DNA of 64,000 bases from Klenkia sesuvii (GTDB lineage: Bacteria; Actinomycetota; Actinomycetes; Mycobacteriales; Geodermatophilaceae): positions 113,526 to 177,525 of the forward strand of contig NZ_JBAPLU010000008.1 in assembly GCF_037083825.1 (NCBI RefSeq), given 5' to 3'. Below are positions 1 through 9,387 of this stretch, piece by piece. Numbering within the stretch: position 1 is the first letter of the stretch; the number at the start of each line of letters is the position of its first letter. The notes beneath the pieces were generated by a model. That model did not search any database. It was not told the origin of the DNA and saw nothing but the letters and a program-made list of their open reading frames with translations. Position numbers and translations under genes: made by a program.

Positions 1-39
1 TCGTCGACGTCGGCGGCCGGTCGGGTCATGCCGCCTCGC

Positions 40-1095
40 TCAGTTGTAGTTGCTGTTCTGCTGCCACCACGTGTACAGCGTGGCGACGTCGGCCTGCGTC
101 GTCCCCGCGGCGTAGACCAGCCCCTCGATCGTGTACTGGTCGTCGGTCCACACCACGACGACGGTGCCGTTGCCGTTGATGGCGCAGCCGACCATGCCGG
201 TCTGGCTGCGGTCGTCGGTGGACCAGGGGAAGTACCCCAGGCCGGTCGTGCAGTCCTGGTCGGCGCCGGTCAGCTCGGTGAGGCCGGCCTGGGTCACGTC
301 GTCGAGGAAGACCTGGTCCATCGTGTCCTGGTCGGGGTAGCCGTAGAAGGCGGCCTGCTCCGGGCCCGGCTGGGTGGTCACGGCGCCGCACTCCGCGGCC
401 ACGATGTCGCCGTCCCCGACGAGGTCGGTGATCTGGCAGTCGGTGAAGTCCGAGGGCAGGGTCGCCAGGAACGCGTCCTCGTCGACGTCGGGGCTCGTCG
501 GGCTGGCCGAGGAGGACGACGAGCTCGAGGACGACGGGGACGACGAGGAGCTCGCCGAGGACGACGTCGTCGTGGCCGAGCCCGTCGCCACGGAGTCGTC
601 GCCGTCGTCCCCGCCCAGGGTGAGGAACAGCGTGACCCCGAGCGCGACGACGACCACGAGGGCGGCCACCGCACCGATGACCAGACCCTTCTTGTTCCCG
701 CCGCCACCGGGCGGTGGACCGCCCCACGGTCCCCCCGGACCGCCGGGCCCGGACGGTCCCCCGGGCCCACCAGGTCCGCCGGGCCCCCCGTAGCCGGGCG
801 CACCGTAGGGGCCCTGCTGGCCCGGTTGCTGGCCGTACCCGGGCTGGCCGAACTGCTGCGTGGGCGGCGGGCCCTGCTGACCGGGCTGCTGGCCGAAGGC
901 GGGCTGGCCGAACTGCTGCGTCGGCTGGGCACCCCAGCCACCGGCCTGGCCGCCCTGCTGGCCGAGGACCTCGGTCGGCTGCTCGCCACCGGACTGGGGC
1001 CCGTCGGGTCGCTGCCCGGGGGGCTGCTGCCCGTACGGCTGCTCCCCGTACGGCGGGTTCCCGTAGGGGGACGGGCCCTGGGGCGGCTGACTCAT
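40..1095 (-). CDS. Pro/Gly/Gln-rich single-pass membrane protein with secreted C-terminal domain (unknown function)
   Basis: I do not recognise a named family. The 351-residue product has a long Pro/Gln/Gly/Tyr-rich cytoplasmic N-terminus (about residues 1-130, with repeated QQFGQP-type units), one hydrophobic segment near residue 140 (GLVIGAVAALVVVVALGV) and an almost pure Ser/Thr/Pro linker, then a roughly 150-residue acidic extracellular domain with several cysteines (DCQI, AECG, DCTTG, VGCA) that could pair as disulfides. This layout resembles secreted sensor domains attached to actinobacterial Ser/Thr kinases, but no kinase is present. The ATG at 1095 is chosen because GGAGGT lies 5 nt upstream; an in-frame start at 1155 would place that site inside the gene. 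A candidate -10 (TAGCAT on the minus strand) lies at 1133-1138. Confidence 0.75.
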   Translation of the reverse strand: MSQPPQGPSPYGNPPYGEQPYGQQPPGQRPDGPQSGGEQPTEVLGQQGGQAGGWGAQPTQQFGQPAFGQQPGQQGPPPTQQFGQPGYGQQPGQQGPYGAPGYGGPGGPGGPGGPSGPGGPGGPWGGPPPGGGGNKKGLVIGAVAALVVVVALGVTLFLTLGGDDGDDSVATGSATTTSSSASSSSSPSSSSSSSSSASPTSPDVDEDAFLATLPSDFTDCQITDLVGDGDIVAAECGAVTTQPGPEQAAFYGYPDQDTMDQVFLDDVTQAGLTELTGADQDCTTGLGYFPWSTDDRSQTGMVGCAINGNGTVVVVWTDDQYTIEGLVYAAGTTQADVATLYTWWQQNSNYN

Positions 1096-1190
1096 CACGG
1101 ACCTCCAGCTGGTGCGGACTGTGCCGCACCGGATGCTAGGGCCACCGCCCCCCACCGGCCGGACGAGGTGATCACGGTGCGGTCACGGTG

Positions 1191-1775
1191 TCAGGCCCGC
1201 CGTCCGCGGGCAGCCAGCAGCTGCACCCACGGGTCGGCGTCGGCGGGCACGGGCAGCGCCGGACCCCACCGGGCGGGGGACCCGGCCGGCGCGGGGCGGG
1301 TTCGGGCGTGGGCCCAGGCCGCCGCGACGAGGTCGGCGTCGGTGCTCGGGGCGACGCCGGTCGCGCGGGCGACGTCCCACGCGTGCACGAGGAGCTCGAC
1401 CACCAGGTCCATGAGGTGCACGCCGGCGGGGACCGGCTCGCCGTCACCCGCGCTCGACCGCACGGGCGCGTCGAGGTCGCGGGGCACCGCCCACACGGTC
1501 AGCGCTCCGTCGGCGGCCGCTTCCCACGAGCCGAGCGGGTCGCCGGCCAGCAGGTCCTCGGTACCCGTGGGCATCGCGGCCGGCACCGGGCCATCGTCGA
1601 CGAGCAGGGGCTCGTGCAGCTGCCCGGCCACGAGGTGGGCGACGAGGTCGGCGACGGTCCACCCGGGGACGGCGGGGGCCTCCCACCGGTGCGGTTCCAC
1701 GGCGTCGACCGCGTCGGTCACCTGGGCCTGTGCCCGCTGGAACAGCTCGAGCAACCGCACCTGCTGGGGATCCAC
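1191..1775 (-). CDS. DinB-like / maleylpyruvate isomerase N-terminal domain protein (TIGR03086-type)
   Basis: A 194-residue protein of the actinobacterial DinB/MDMPI-like four-helix family. The signature is visible: an early helix (VRLLELFQRAQAQV), the PGWTVADLVAHLVAGQ stretch that normally supplies a metal-ligand histidine, and a later HAWDVARATG stretch supplying another. Family members bind a divalent metal and some act as thiol-dependent isomerases or thiol S-transferases (mycothiol in actinobacteria); the substrate here cannot be told. The GTG at 1775 is the first usable start and has no convincing ribosome-binding site. It follows moeZ on the same strand but is separated from it by a strong hairpin and a tandem repeat, so it is probably its own unit. 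Confidence 0.8.
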   Translation of the reverse strand: MDPQQVRLLELFQRAQAQVTDAVDAVEPHRWEAPAVPGWTVADLVAHLVAGQLHEPLLVDDGPVPAAMPTGTEDLLAGDPLGSWEAAADGALTVWAVPRDLDAPVRSSAGDGEPVPAGVHLMDLVVELLVHAWDVARATGVAPSTDADLVAAAWAHARTRPAPAGSPARWGPALPVPADADPWVQLLAARGRRA

Positions 1776-1794
1776 CCCACCATGGTGACGCCCC

Positions 1795-1922
1795 GGAACG
1801 GCCCCCTCGCAGGGCCCCGGGCCGCGCGGGGGTGAGGCGCTGGAACGGCCCCCTCGCAGGGCCCCGGGCCGCGCGGGGGTGAGGCGCTGGAACGGCCCCC
1901 TCGCAGGGCCCCGGGCCGCGCG
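1795..1922. repeat. 47-bp tandem repeat, 2.7 copies
   Basis: Three head-to-tail copies begin at 1795, 1842 and 1889, each opening GGAACGGCCCCCTCGCAGGG and continuing through a GGGCCGCGCGG core. The first two copies are identical over 47 bp as read. The third breaks off at about 1922 and runs into the complementary arm of a hairpin. Each unit is therefore one arm of the moeZ terminator, duplicated without its partner arm. Confidence 0.9.
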
Positions 1923-1952
1923 GAGCGTGGCCCGGGGGGCGAGGGGGTCCTT
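1889..1952 (-). terminator. Large hairpin terminator after moeZ
   Basis: GGAACGGCCCCCTCGC at 1889-1904 pairs with GCGAGGGGGTCCTT at 1939-1952, and an inner GGGCC/GGCCC stem closes the loop. It begins directly at the moeZ stop codon (1953-1955) and lies ahead of the DinB-like gene, so it should end moeZ transcription. It shares its core (GGGCCGCGC...GCGTGGCCC) with the hairpin at 29331-29383. Confidence 0.75.
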
Positions 1953-3113
1953 CTAGTAGGTGGGCAGCGCCTTGTCGATGCGGGTCGCCCAGGCCGTCAC
2001 GCCGCCCTGCACGTGGACGGCGTCGGAGAACCCGGCCGCCTTCACGGCCGCCAGCGCCTCGGCCGAGCGCACACCGGTCTTGCAGTGCAGCACGATCGGC
2101 TTGTCCTGGGGCAGGGACGACAGCGCGCGGCCGGAGAGGATCTCGTCCTTGGGGATGAGCGTGGCACCCGGGATGGACACGATCTCGTACTCGTTGGGCT
2201 CGCGGACGTCGATGAGCTCGAAGTCCTTGCCGGCGTCCATCATGTCCTTGAGCTCGTCGACGGTGATCGTCGAGCCGGCGGCGGCGGCCTGCGCCTCGTC
2301 GGACACGACACCGCAGAAGGCCTCGTAGTCGATGAGGCCGGTGATCGGCTCCGCCTCGGGGTCCTTGCGCACCTTGATCGTGCGGAAGGTCATCTCGAGG
2401 GCGTCGTAGACCATCAGCCGGCCCAGCAGCGAGTCGCCGATGCCGGTGATGAGCTTGACCGCCTCGGTGGCCTGGATGGCGCCGATGGTCGCGCACAGCA
2501 CGCCCAGCACGCCGCCCTCGGCGCACGAGGGCACCATTCCCGGCGGCGGGGGCACGGGGTAGAGGTCGCGGTAGTTGGGGCCGTGCTCGGCCCAGAACAC
2601 CGACACCTGGCCGTCGAACCGGTAGATCGAGCCCCACACGTAGGGCTTGCCGAGCAGCACGCAGGCGTCGTTCACCAGGTAGCGGGTGGCGAAGTTGTCG
2701 GTGCCGTCGACGATCAGGTCGTACTGGCTGAAGATCTCCTCGACGTTGGAGGAGTCCAACCGGGTCTCGTGCAGCCGGACGTCGACCAGCGGGTTGATCT
2801 CCTTGATGGAGTCGCGCGCGCTCTCGGCCTTGGACCGGCCCACGTCGGAGGCCCCGTGGATGATCTGGCGCTGCAGGTTGGACTCGTCGACGACGTCGAA
2901 CTCGACGATGCCGAGCGTGCCCACGCCGGCCGCGGCGAGGTACATGAGCACCGGCGAGCCGAGACCTCCGGCGCCGACGGCGAGCACCTTGGCGTTCTTC
3001 AGCCGCTTCTGCCCGTCCATCCCGACGTCGGGGATGATCAGGTGGCGGCTGTAGCGGCGCACCTCGTCGATCGACAGTTCGGCGGCGGGCTCCACCAGGG
3101 GTGGCAACGACAC
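1953..3113 (-). CDS. moeZ: Adenylyltransferase/sulfurtransferase MoeZ (MoeB-rhodanese fusion)
   Basis: It activates the C-terminus of ubiquitin-like sulfur carriers (MoaD, ThiS, CysO types) by adenylation and then transfers sulfur, feeding molybdopterin, thiamine or cysteine synthesis in the cytoplasm. Residues 1 to about 265 are the ThiF/MoeB fold: GAGGLGSP nucleotide loop, DESNLQRQ, DGTDNF and the conserved PSCAEGGV cysteine. Residues of about 285-386 are a rhodanese domain with LIDVREPNEY and the active-site loop HCKTGVRS. The two CxxC zinc pairs of classical MoeB are absent, as is usual in this actinobacterial class. GTG start at 3113 with AGGAG upstream. It corresponds by order to Rv3206c, next to the DUF3152 gene. 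Confidence 0.95.
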   Translation of the reverse strand: MSLPPLVEPAAELSIDEVRRYSRHLIIPDVGMDGQKRLKNAKVLAVGAGGLGSPVLMYLAAAGVGTLGIVEFDVVDESNLQRQIIHGASDVGRSKAESARDSIKEINPLVDVRLHETRLDSSNVEEIFSQYDLIVDGTDNFATRYLVNDACVLLGKPYVWGSIYRFDGQVSVFWAEHGPNYRDLYPVPPPPGMVPSCAEGGVLGVLCATIGAIQATEAVKLITGIGDSLLGRLMVYDALEMTFRTIKVRKDPEAEPITGLIDYEAFCGVVSDEAQAAAAGSTITVDELKDMMDAGKDFELIDVREPNEYEIVSIPGATLIPKDEILSGRALSSLPQDKPIVLHCKTGVRSAEALAAVKAAGFSDAVHVQGGVTAWATRIDKALPTY

Positions 3114-3213
3114 GTCGGGCTCCTAGCAGCTGGGTACGGCGTCCTCACGAGCCCCAACAGCGTGCCAGCCGCCCCTCTTCCCGCCGGGACGGGTCGGGCT
3201 CAGGGGAAGGGCC

Positions 3214-4272
3214 TCAGGGGTAGGGCCAGGCGTTCTTCTGGCAGCCCTGCAGGCCGAGGGTCTGCTGCTGCATGACCGGCGCCAGCTCGCCGGGGCCGGG
3301 GCAGGGCTGGTGCCCGTTGCCCAGGGCGTGGCCCACCTCGTGGTTGACCACGTACTGGCGGTAGGTGGCGATGTCGCCCCCGTAGTCGGGGACGGCGGTC
3401 TCCCACCGGGCCAGGTTGATCACGGCGCGCTCGCCGTAGCGGCAGGAGGTGTAGCCGCCGGTGCCCACACCCGGGCAGTAGGTCTCCATGCTCCCGGGGC
3501 TGATCAGGCTGACGCGGAAGTCGTAGTCGCCGGCGGCGGCCTCGGCGGCCCCCACCCGCTGGAAGCTCATCGCGCCGTCGTGGCCCCACGACCGCGGGTC
3601 GCCGAGGGTGGCCTCGACGGCCGCGGCGAACCCGGCGCCGTCGACCCCGATGCCGTCCTCGACCTCGACCACGAACCGCTGCAGCGGGCCCGAGCCGTAG
3701 ACCGGCGACGTGCCGTCGACCACGCCGACGGTGCCGGCGCCGGCCTCGACGTAGCTGGCGGCCCCGGTCGTGGGTGCCAGGTCGGTGGGGTCGGCGTCGC
3801 CCTGCGCGGTCACGGCGTCCGGGGTGGGCTCCGCGGGCGGGGAGACGCTCGGCGCTGCGCCGGACGGGTCGGTGACCAGCGCCGTGGCCGCGGCGGGCCG
3901 GGACGTCCCGGGGTCGGTGACCGCCACGTCGACGAGGGCGAGCACCGTGAGGACGGCCAGCAGCGGGAGCGCGTAGGCGCGCCAGCCCCAGCGCCCGACG
4001 AAGCGGGTGGCCCACCCCCCGCCGCGGCCGGACCGGGGCCGCCGGCCGACCGGGTCCCGGCGGGCGACCAGCGGCCCGGCCGTCGTGCGCAGCCCGGTCC
4101 CGGGCACCGGGCGGGGCAACGGGTCCGGCGCCGGCGGGAAGTGGCTGCGCGACCGGCCGCGGGGCCGGGGACCGACCAGCGGCGGCGGTACCGGTGGGAG
4201 GGCAGGTCGGCCCGCGCCGTCCGGCCGGCCCGGCGCCCGGCGGGCGTCGTCGACGGGGTCGGGACCGGTCAC
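3214..4272 (-). CDS. DUF3152 membrane-anchored zincin-like metalloprotease
   Basis: The 352-residue product has an Arg/Pro-rich cytoplasmic N-terminus, one membrane segment (AYALPLLAVLTVLALVDVAV) near residue 105, a Pro/Thr/Ala linker and a conserved extracellular domain of about 190 residues. The domain ends with NHEVGHALGNGH, an HExxHxxxxxH zinc site as in metzincin-like peptidases, followed by paired cysteines (CPGPG, GLQGC). Actinobacterial homologues (Rv3207c type) carry DUF3152; their substrate is unknown. GTG at 4272 is preferred because it sits just after the upstream hydrolase stop at 4286; an in-frame start at 4362 would overlap that gene by 77 bp. It probably forms an operon with the hydrolase. 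Confidence 0.85.
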   Translation of the reverse strand: MTGPDPVDDARRAPGRPDGAGRPALPPVPPPLVGPRPRGRSRSHFPPAPDPLPRPVPGTGLRTTAGPLVARRDPVGRRPRSGRGGGWATRFVGRWGWRAYALPLLAVLTVLALVDVAVTDPGTSRPAAATALVTDPSGAAPSVSPPAEPTPDAVTAQGDADPTDLAPTTGAASYVEAGAGTVGVVDGTSPVYGSGPLQRFVVEVEDGIGVDGAGFAAAVEATLGDPRSWGHDGAMSFQRVGAAEAAAGDYDFRVSLISPGSMETYCPGVGTGGYTSCRYGERAVINLARWETAVPDYGGDIATYRQYVVNHEVGHALGNGHQPCPGPGELAPVMQQQTLGLQGCQKNAWPYP

Positions 4273-4285
4273 ACGCCCCAGGCTC

Positions 4286-5341
4286 TCACGCCCCGCCCGG
4301 GCCGCCGCCCGCAGCGTGCCCGACCGACGACGTGTCCGGCCGGTCCGTCCCGTGCGCCGCACCAGCCCCGTCGGGCTCGCCGCCGCCCACCTCGTCCAGC
4401 AGGTCCAGGACGGCGCGGGCGGTCTCCTCGGGTGCCTCCATCATCGCCACGTGGCCGATGCCCGGTTGCACCTGCAGCCGCGCATCGGGCAGCGCCGCGG
4501 CCAGGCGGGGCGCCAGGCGCGGGTCGACGAGCTTGTCGCGGTCACCCCACACCACCAGGGCCGGCACGCGCACCCCGCGCGCCGCGCGCCACGCGTTCGC
4601 CCGCCCGACCCGCAGGTAGGAGGTCATGAGCCCGCGCATGCTGCGGGTCAGGGCGCGCCCGGACCAGGCCTGCCCGTCCCGCACCCGCATCTCCTCCACC
4701 GCCTCGGCCAGCCGGGCCGGGGGCACGCGGCCCGGGTCGCCGAAGCACATCTCCAGCGTCGCGCGGACCCGGTCCTCCGGGGCGCCCAGCCGGAGGCGCT
4801 TCTCGGCGAGGGCCGGGACGCCGGGGACCAGCAGCAGGGCGATCGCGCGGTCGAAGGCCGGCGGTACGCGGTAGACGGGCATGGCCGGCGAGATCAGGGT
4901 CAGCGAGGCCACGAGGTCGGGCCGCCGCACGGCCACCAGCAGGCTGACCAGTCCGCCGAGGGAGTTGCCCAGCAGGTGCACCGGTTCGCCGTGGCCCGGA
5001 CCGGGCCGGGCAGCGACGTCGGCGAGCACCGCCTCGACGGCACGCACGTGGCCGACGACGGAGTAGCTGCCGTGCGGCGGCGGGGCCGAGCGCCCGAACC
5101 CGGGCAGGTCGAGCGCGTACCCCTCCACCCGGTGGGCCAGCAGGGCCGCGAGGTCGGTCCAGTTGGTGGACGCCCCACCCAGGCCGTGGACGTAGAGGGC
5201 GCGGGCCCGCCGTCCGCCCTCGGTGCCGGTCCACGGCGTGCGCCGCAGGAAGACCGTCCCGCCGTCGGTGGCGACCTGCTCGCCCGGCCACGCCGGTACG
5301 GGCGCCGGGTCCGTCGACGGGACCGGGGGGACGTCGGGCAC
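4286..5341 (-). CDS. Alpha/beta-hydrolase fold protein
   Basis: A cytoplasmic serine hydrolase of 351 residues with a complete triad: nucleophile in GNSLGG, aspartate in WGDRDKL, histidine in GIGHVAMM. The YVHGLGGASTNW segment supplies the oxyanion hole. It resembles epoxide-hydrolase/esterase-type actinobacterial enzymes; the substrate is not predictable. The last 35 residues are Gly/Pro/Ala-rich and look like an unstructured tail. GTG start at 5341, probably leaderless: TACCGT lies 7 nt upstream. It is divergent from the TetR gene across 71 bp, so it is a natural candidate target of that regulator. Confidence 0.9.
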   Translation of the reverse strand: MPDVPPVPSTDPAPVPAWPGEQVATDGGTVFLRRTPWTGTEGGRRARALYVHGLGGASTNWTDLAALLAHRVEGYALDLPGFGRSAPPPHGSYSVVGHVRAVEAVLADVAARPGPGHGEPVHLLGNSLGGLVSLLVAVRRPDLVASLTLISPAMPVYRVPPAFDRAIALLLVPGVPALAEKRLRLGAPEDRVRATLEMCFGDPGRVPPARLAEAVEEMRVRDGQAWSGRALTRSMRGLMTSYLRVGRANAWRAARGVRVPALVVWGDRDKLVDPRLAPRLAAALPDARLQVQPGIGHVAMMEAPEETARAVLDLLDEVGGGEPDGAGAAHGTDRPDTSSVGHAAGGGPGGA

Positions 5342-5348
5342 CCGCGAG

Positions 5349-5354
5349 ACGGTA
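5349..5354 (-). promoter_or_regulatory. -10 element (TACCGT), leaderless start of the hydrolase
   Basis: Read on the minus strand, TACCGT ends 7 nt before the GTG at 5341 and no Shine-Dalgarno sequence is present. Confidence 0.6.
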
Positions 5355-5396
5355 GACCACCTCGGCGACCCGGCGACCGCGAGGTGAACCCGCCGG

Positions 5397-5402
5397 TAAC
5401 AT
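5397..5402 (+). promoter_or_regulatory. -10 element (TAACAT) of the TetR gene
   Basis: TAACAT ends 10 nt before the ATG at 5413, giving a 0-4 nt leader. With 5349-5354 on the other strand it packs two promoters into a 71-bp divergent region where the TetR product could bind. Confidence 0.5.
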
Positions 5403-5412
5403 CTGCCGGGCC

Positions 5413-6075
5413 ATGCAGCCTCACCGTCCGTCCGCGCCCGCCGACGACCCCGGTCGCCGCACCTCCCGCCTGCCCCGGGGAGCCCGCCGGCTGCAGCTGC
5501 TGCGCGCGGCCCAGGAGGTGTTCGTCGCCCAGGGGTTCCACGCCGCCGCGATGGACGACATCGCGGTGGCCGCCGGGGTCAGCAAGCCGGTGCTCTACCA
5601 GCACTTCCCGGGCAAGCGCGAGCTGTACCTGGCCCTGCTCGAGCAGCAGGTGGGCGAGCTCACCGAGCGCATGCGCGAGGCGATGAGCGGCACCGACGAC
5701 AACCGCACCCGGGTCGACGGTGCCGTGGGCGCCTACTTCGACTTCGTCGACGCCGACGGCGAGGCGTTCCGCCTGGTCTTCGAGTCCGACCTGCGCAACG
5801 ACGACGAGGTGCGGCGCATCGTCGACGAGGGCACCCGGGGGTGCGTGGAGGCCATCGCCGAGGTCATCGCCGCCGACACCGGGGTCGACCAGGAACGGGC
5901 CCTGCTGCTGGCCTCCGGGATGACCGGCCTGGCCGAGACCAGCGCCCGGTGGTGGCTGCCGCGCAAGGGCACGGTGTCCCGCGACGAGGCCGTGGCCCTG
6001 ATGAGCTCGCTGGCCTGGCGCGGCATCTCCGGGTTCCCGCGGCTGGGCGACGCCGACCACCCCACCCGCTCCTGA
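5413..6075 (+). CDS. TetR/AcrR-family transcriptional regulator
   Basis: A 220-residue one-component repressor. The N-terminal helix-turn-helix is clear at about residues 30-75: LLRAAQEVFVAQGF, MDDIAVAAGVSKPVLYQHFPGKRELY. The ligand-binding C-terminal half is helical and carries no diagnostic motif. Position and orientation match Rv3208, which sits between the DUF3152/hydrolase genes and DUF3107. It probably represses itself and the divergent hydrolase; the inducer is unknown. Confidence 0.93.
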   Translation: MQPHRPSAPADDPGRRTSRLPRGARRLQLLRAAQEVFVAQGFHAAAMDDIAVAAGVSKPVLYQHFPGKRELYLALLEQQVGELTERMREAMSGTDDNRTRVDGAVGAYFDFVDADGEAFRLVFESDLRNDDEVRRIVDEGTRGCVEAIAEVIAADTGVDQERALLLASGMTGLAETSARWWLPRKGTVSRDEAVALMSSLAWRGISGFPRLGDADHPTRS

Positions 6076-6128
6076 CCCGTTCGCCGACAGCGCACCTCGG
6101 TGCGCCACCGGCGCGCCCCGGGCTGGGC

Positions 6129-6134
6129 TAGCGT
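6129..6134 (+). promoter_or_regulatory. -10 element (TAGCGT) ahead of the DUF3107 gene
   Basis: TAGCGT lies about 50 nt before the GTG at 6185, giving a short leader that holds AGGAGG at 6169-6174. It is a position-based guess with no clear -35. Confidence 0.35.
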
Positions 6135-6184
6135 CGACGGGCAGCAGCCAGAGCGGCCGCCAGACCTGAGGAGGCATCTCCAGC

Positions 6185-6421
6185 GTGGAAGTCAAGATCG
6201 GTGTTCAGCACTCCCCCCGCGAGCTGGTCATCGACAGCCCCAAGACCCCCGACGAGATCGCGGCCGAGGTCTCCAAGGCCATGACCGGCTCGAAGGACGG
6301 TCTGCTCACCCTGGTCGACGAGCGCGGCCGCCGCGTCGTCGTCCCCACCGACCGGATCGCCTACGTCGAGATCGCCGAGGCCGACACCCGGCGCGTCGGC
6401 TTCATCGCCGGGGGGGCGTGA
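6185..6421 (+). CDS. DUF3107 family small protein (TB9.4/Rv3208A type)
   Basis: A 78-residue acidic protein that begins MEVKIGVQHSPREL and contains the conserved VVVPTDRIAYVEI strand. It belongs to the actinobacterial DUF3107 family (Rv3208A, antigen TB9.4), which has no assigned biochemical role. GTG at 6185 is supported by AGGAGG 10 nt upstream. The gene is followed by a short hairpin and then a strong one that separates it from the convergent ferritin-like gene. Confidence 0.9.
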   Translation: MEVKIGVQHSPRELVIDSPKTPDEIAAEVSKAMTGSKDGLLTLVDERGRRVVVPTDRIAYVEIAEADTRRVGFIAGGA

Positions 6422-6424
6422 CAC

Positions 6425-6443
6425 TGCGATCCTGCGGATCGCA
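6425..6443 (+). terminator. Short hairpin just after DUF3107
   Basis: TGCGATCC (6425-6432) and GGATCGCA (6436-6443) form a perfect 8-bp stem with a 3-nt loop, 3 nt after the DUF3107 stop. No U-tract follows; it may pause or help end transcription. Confidence 0.4.
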
Positions 6444-6484
6444 CCGCGGCCAGCGGCCGTGCCCCTGATGCGCTGAGCGCGTCC

Positions 6485-6530
6485 GAGGTCCGGCGGGAGG
6501 AGGTCTCCGACCCCCGTCCCGCCGGACCTC
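6485..6530. terminator. Bidirectional hairpin between convergent genes
   Basis: GAGGTCCGGCGGGA (6485-6498) pairs perfectly with TCCCGCCGGACCTC (6517-6530), a 14-bp GC-rich stem with an 18-nt loop. It is placed between DUF3107 and the convergent ferritin-like gene, the usual site for a shared U-poor actinobacterial terminator. Confidence 0.8.
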
Positions 6531-6586
6531 CGTGCTCGGTGGTCCGGTTGTCCTCCCCGCCGCTCCGGCTGGCGCGGCACCTCTCC

Positions 6587-7243
6587 TCAGCCGTTGAGGC
6601 CGAGTGCCTCCATGCGTGCAGAGTGGGCCGTGGTCAGCCGGGTCAGCAGGTCGGCGATGCCGTTGAGGTCGCCGGTGCCGGAGATCAGCAGGTCGGCCAG
6701 GCCGTCGCGGTCGGCGATGACCGCCTGGGACTGGGTCAGCGCCTCACCCACCAGCCGGCGGGCCCACAGCGCCAGCCGGCCGCCCACCCGGCGGTCCCCG
6801 GCGATCGCCGCACGCACCTCGCGGACGGCGAAGTCGGCGTGCCCGGTGTCGGCCAGGGTCTCCAGCACCAGCGTGCGGTCGGGCTCGGGCAGGAAGGCCG
6901 CCACCTCGCGGTAGAAGTCGGTGGCCAGCCCGTCGCCGACGTAGGCCTTGACCAGTCCCTCGAGCCACGTGCTGGCGCGGGTCGAGTCGTGGAAAGCGTC
7001 GAGCGGGGCCACGAACGGCGCCATCGCCAGGGCCGGGTCCACCGCGAGCTCCTGCAGCCGGTCGCACAGCCGCTGGTGGTGACCGATCTCGGCGGCCGCC
7101 ATCCGGGCCAGCGCGGCCCGGCCGGCCAGCGTCGGGGCCAGCCGGGCGTCCTCGGCGAGCCGGTCGAACGCGGTCAGCTCCGCGTAGGCCAGCACCCCCA
7201 GCAGGTCGACGACCGCCGGTTCCACCGTGCTGGGCGCGCTCAC
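6587..7243 (-). CDS. Ferritin-like fold protein (MiaE/tRNA hydroxylase-like, Rv3210c type)
   Basis: A 218-residue helical protein whose EIGHHQRL and other Glu/His pairs (AYAELTAFDRLAEDA, DTGHADFAV) fit a carboxylate-bridged di-iron four-helix bundle. Homologues at the same place beside a DEAD-box helicase (Rv3210c) are grouped with the ferritin-like/tRNA-2-methylthio-N6-isopentenyladenosine hydroxylase superfamily. No substrate is proven, and not every ligand of MiaE can be assigned by eye. GTG at 7243 is chosen because GAGGAGG lies 7 nt upstream. Confidence 0.8.
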   Translation of the reverse strand: MSAPSTVEPAVVDLLGVLAYAELTAFDRLAEDARLAPTLAGRAALARMAAAEIGHHQRLCDRLQELAVDPALAMAPFVAPLDAFHDSTRASTWLEGLVKAYVGDGLATDFYREVAAFLPEPDRTLVLETLADTGHADFAVREVRAAIAGDRRVGGRLALWARRLVGEALTQSQAVIADRDGLADLLISGTGDLNGIADLLTRLTTAHSARMEALGLNG

Positions 7244-7337
7244 GCGGGTGCCTCCTCGACTGCGCCGTCCTGCACCCCGGCCGGGGTGCAGGTGGCCCCC
7301 GACGTGCCGCGGGACCTGGGCGGACCGTATCCCGAGG

Positions 7338-7343
7338 TAGCAT
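7338..7343 (+). promoter_or_regulatory. -10 element (TAGCAT) ahead of the helicase gene
   Basis: TAGCAT lies about 230 nt before the likely helicase start at 7578, which would give an unusually long 5' leader. No good -35 is visible. Confidence 0.35.
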
Positions 7344-7577
7344 GGGGGCGGCGGGCCGCACGGCTCGCTCTCCGTGTGCGCTGATGACCGCTGGACGACG
7401 ACCGCCGGCACCCCGGACCGCGAACCTGCGGGGGGCACCGAGGTCGGTCCCGGGCGGGTCTGCCCCACGACGCCCGGTCTGCTGGCCGCGTCGGCGCTGG
7501 ATCGAAGTAGACGACCGGGCCGCAGCGCGTCGGCACACCGACGCGGCAGCGGTCCCCTCCGGACCGAGGCGAGAGCA

Positions 7578-9353
<1,776 letters not shown>

Positions 9354-9387
9354 CGGGGCGGCCGTCCCGGTCGGGCACCATCGGCGC

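Noticed and set aside
1795..1922. A possible CRISPR-like array
   Set aside because: The 47-bp units are head to tail with no spacers and match the moeZ terminator arm.
7374..7577. N-terminal extension of the helicase
   Set aside because: Third codon positions are not GC-biased as in the rest of the gene, and it has no similarity pattern; kept only as an alternative start.
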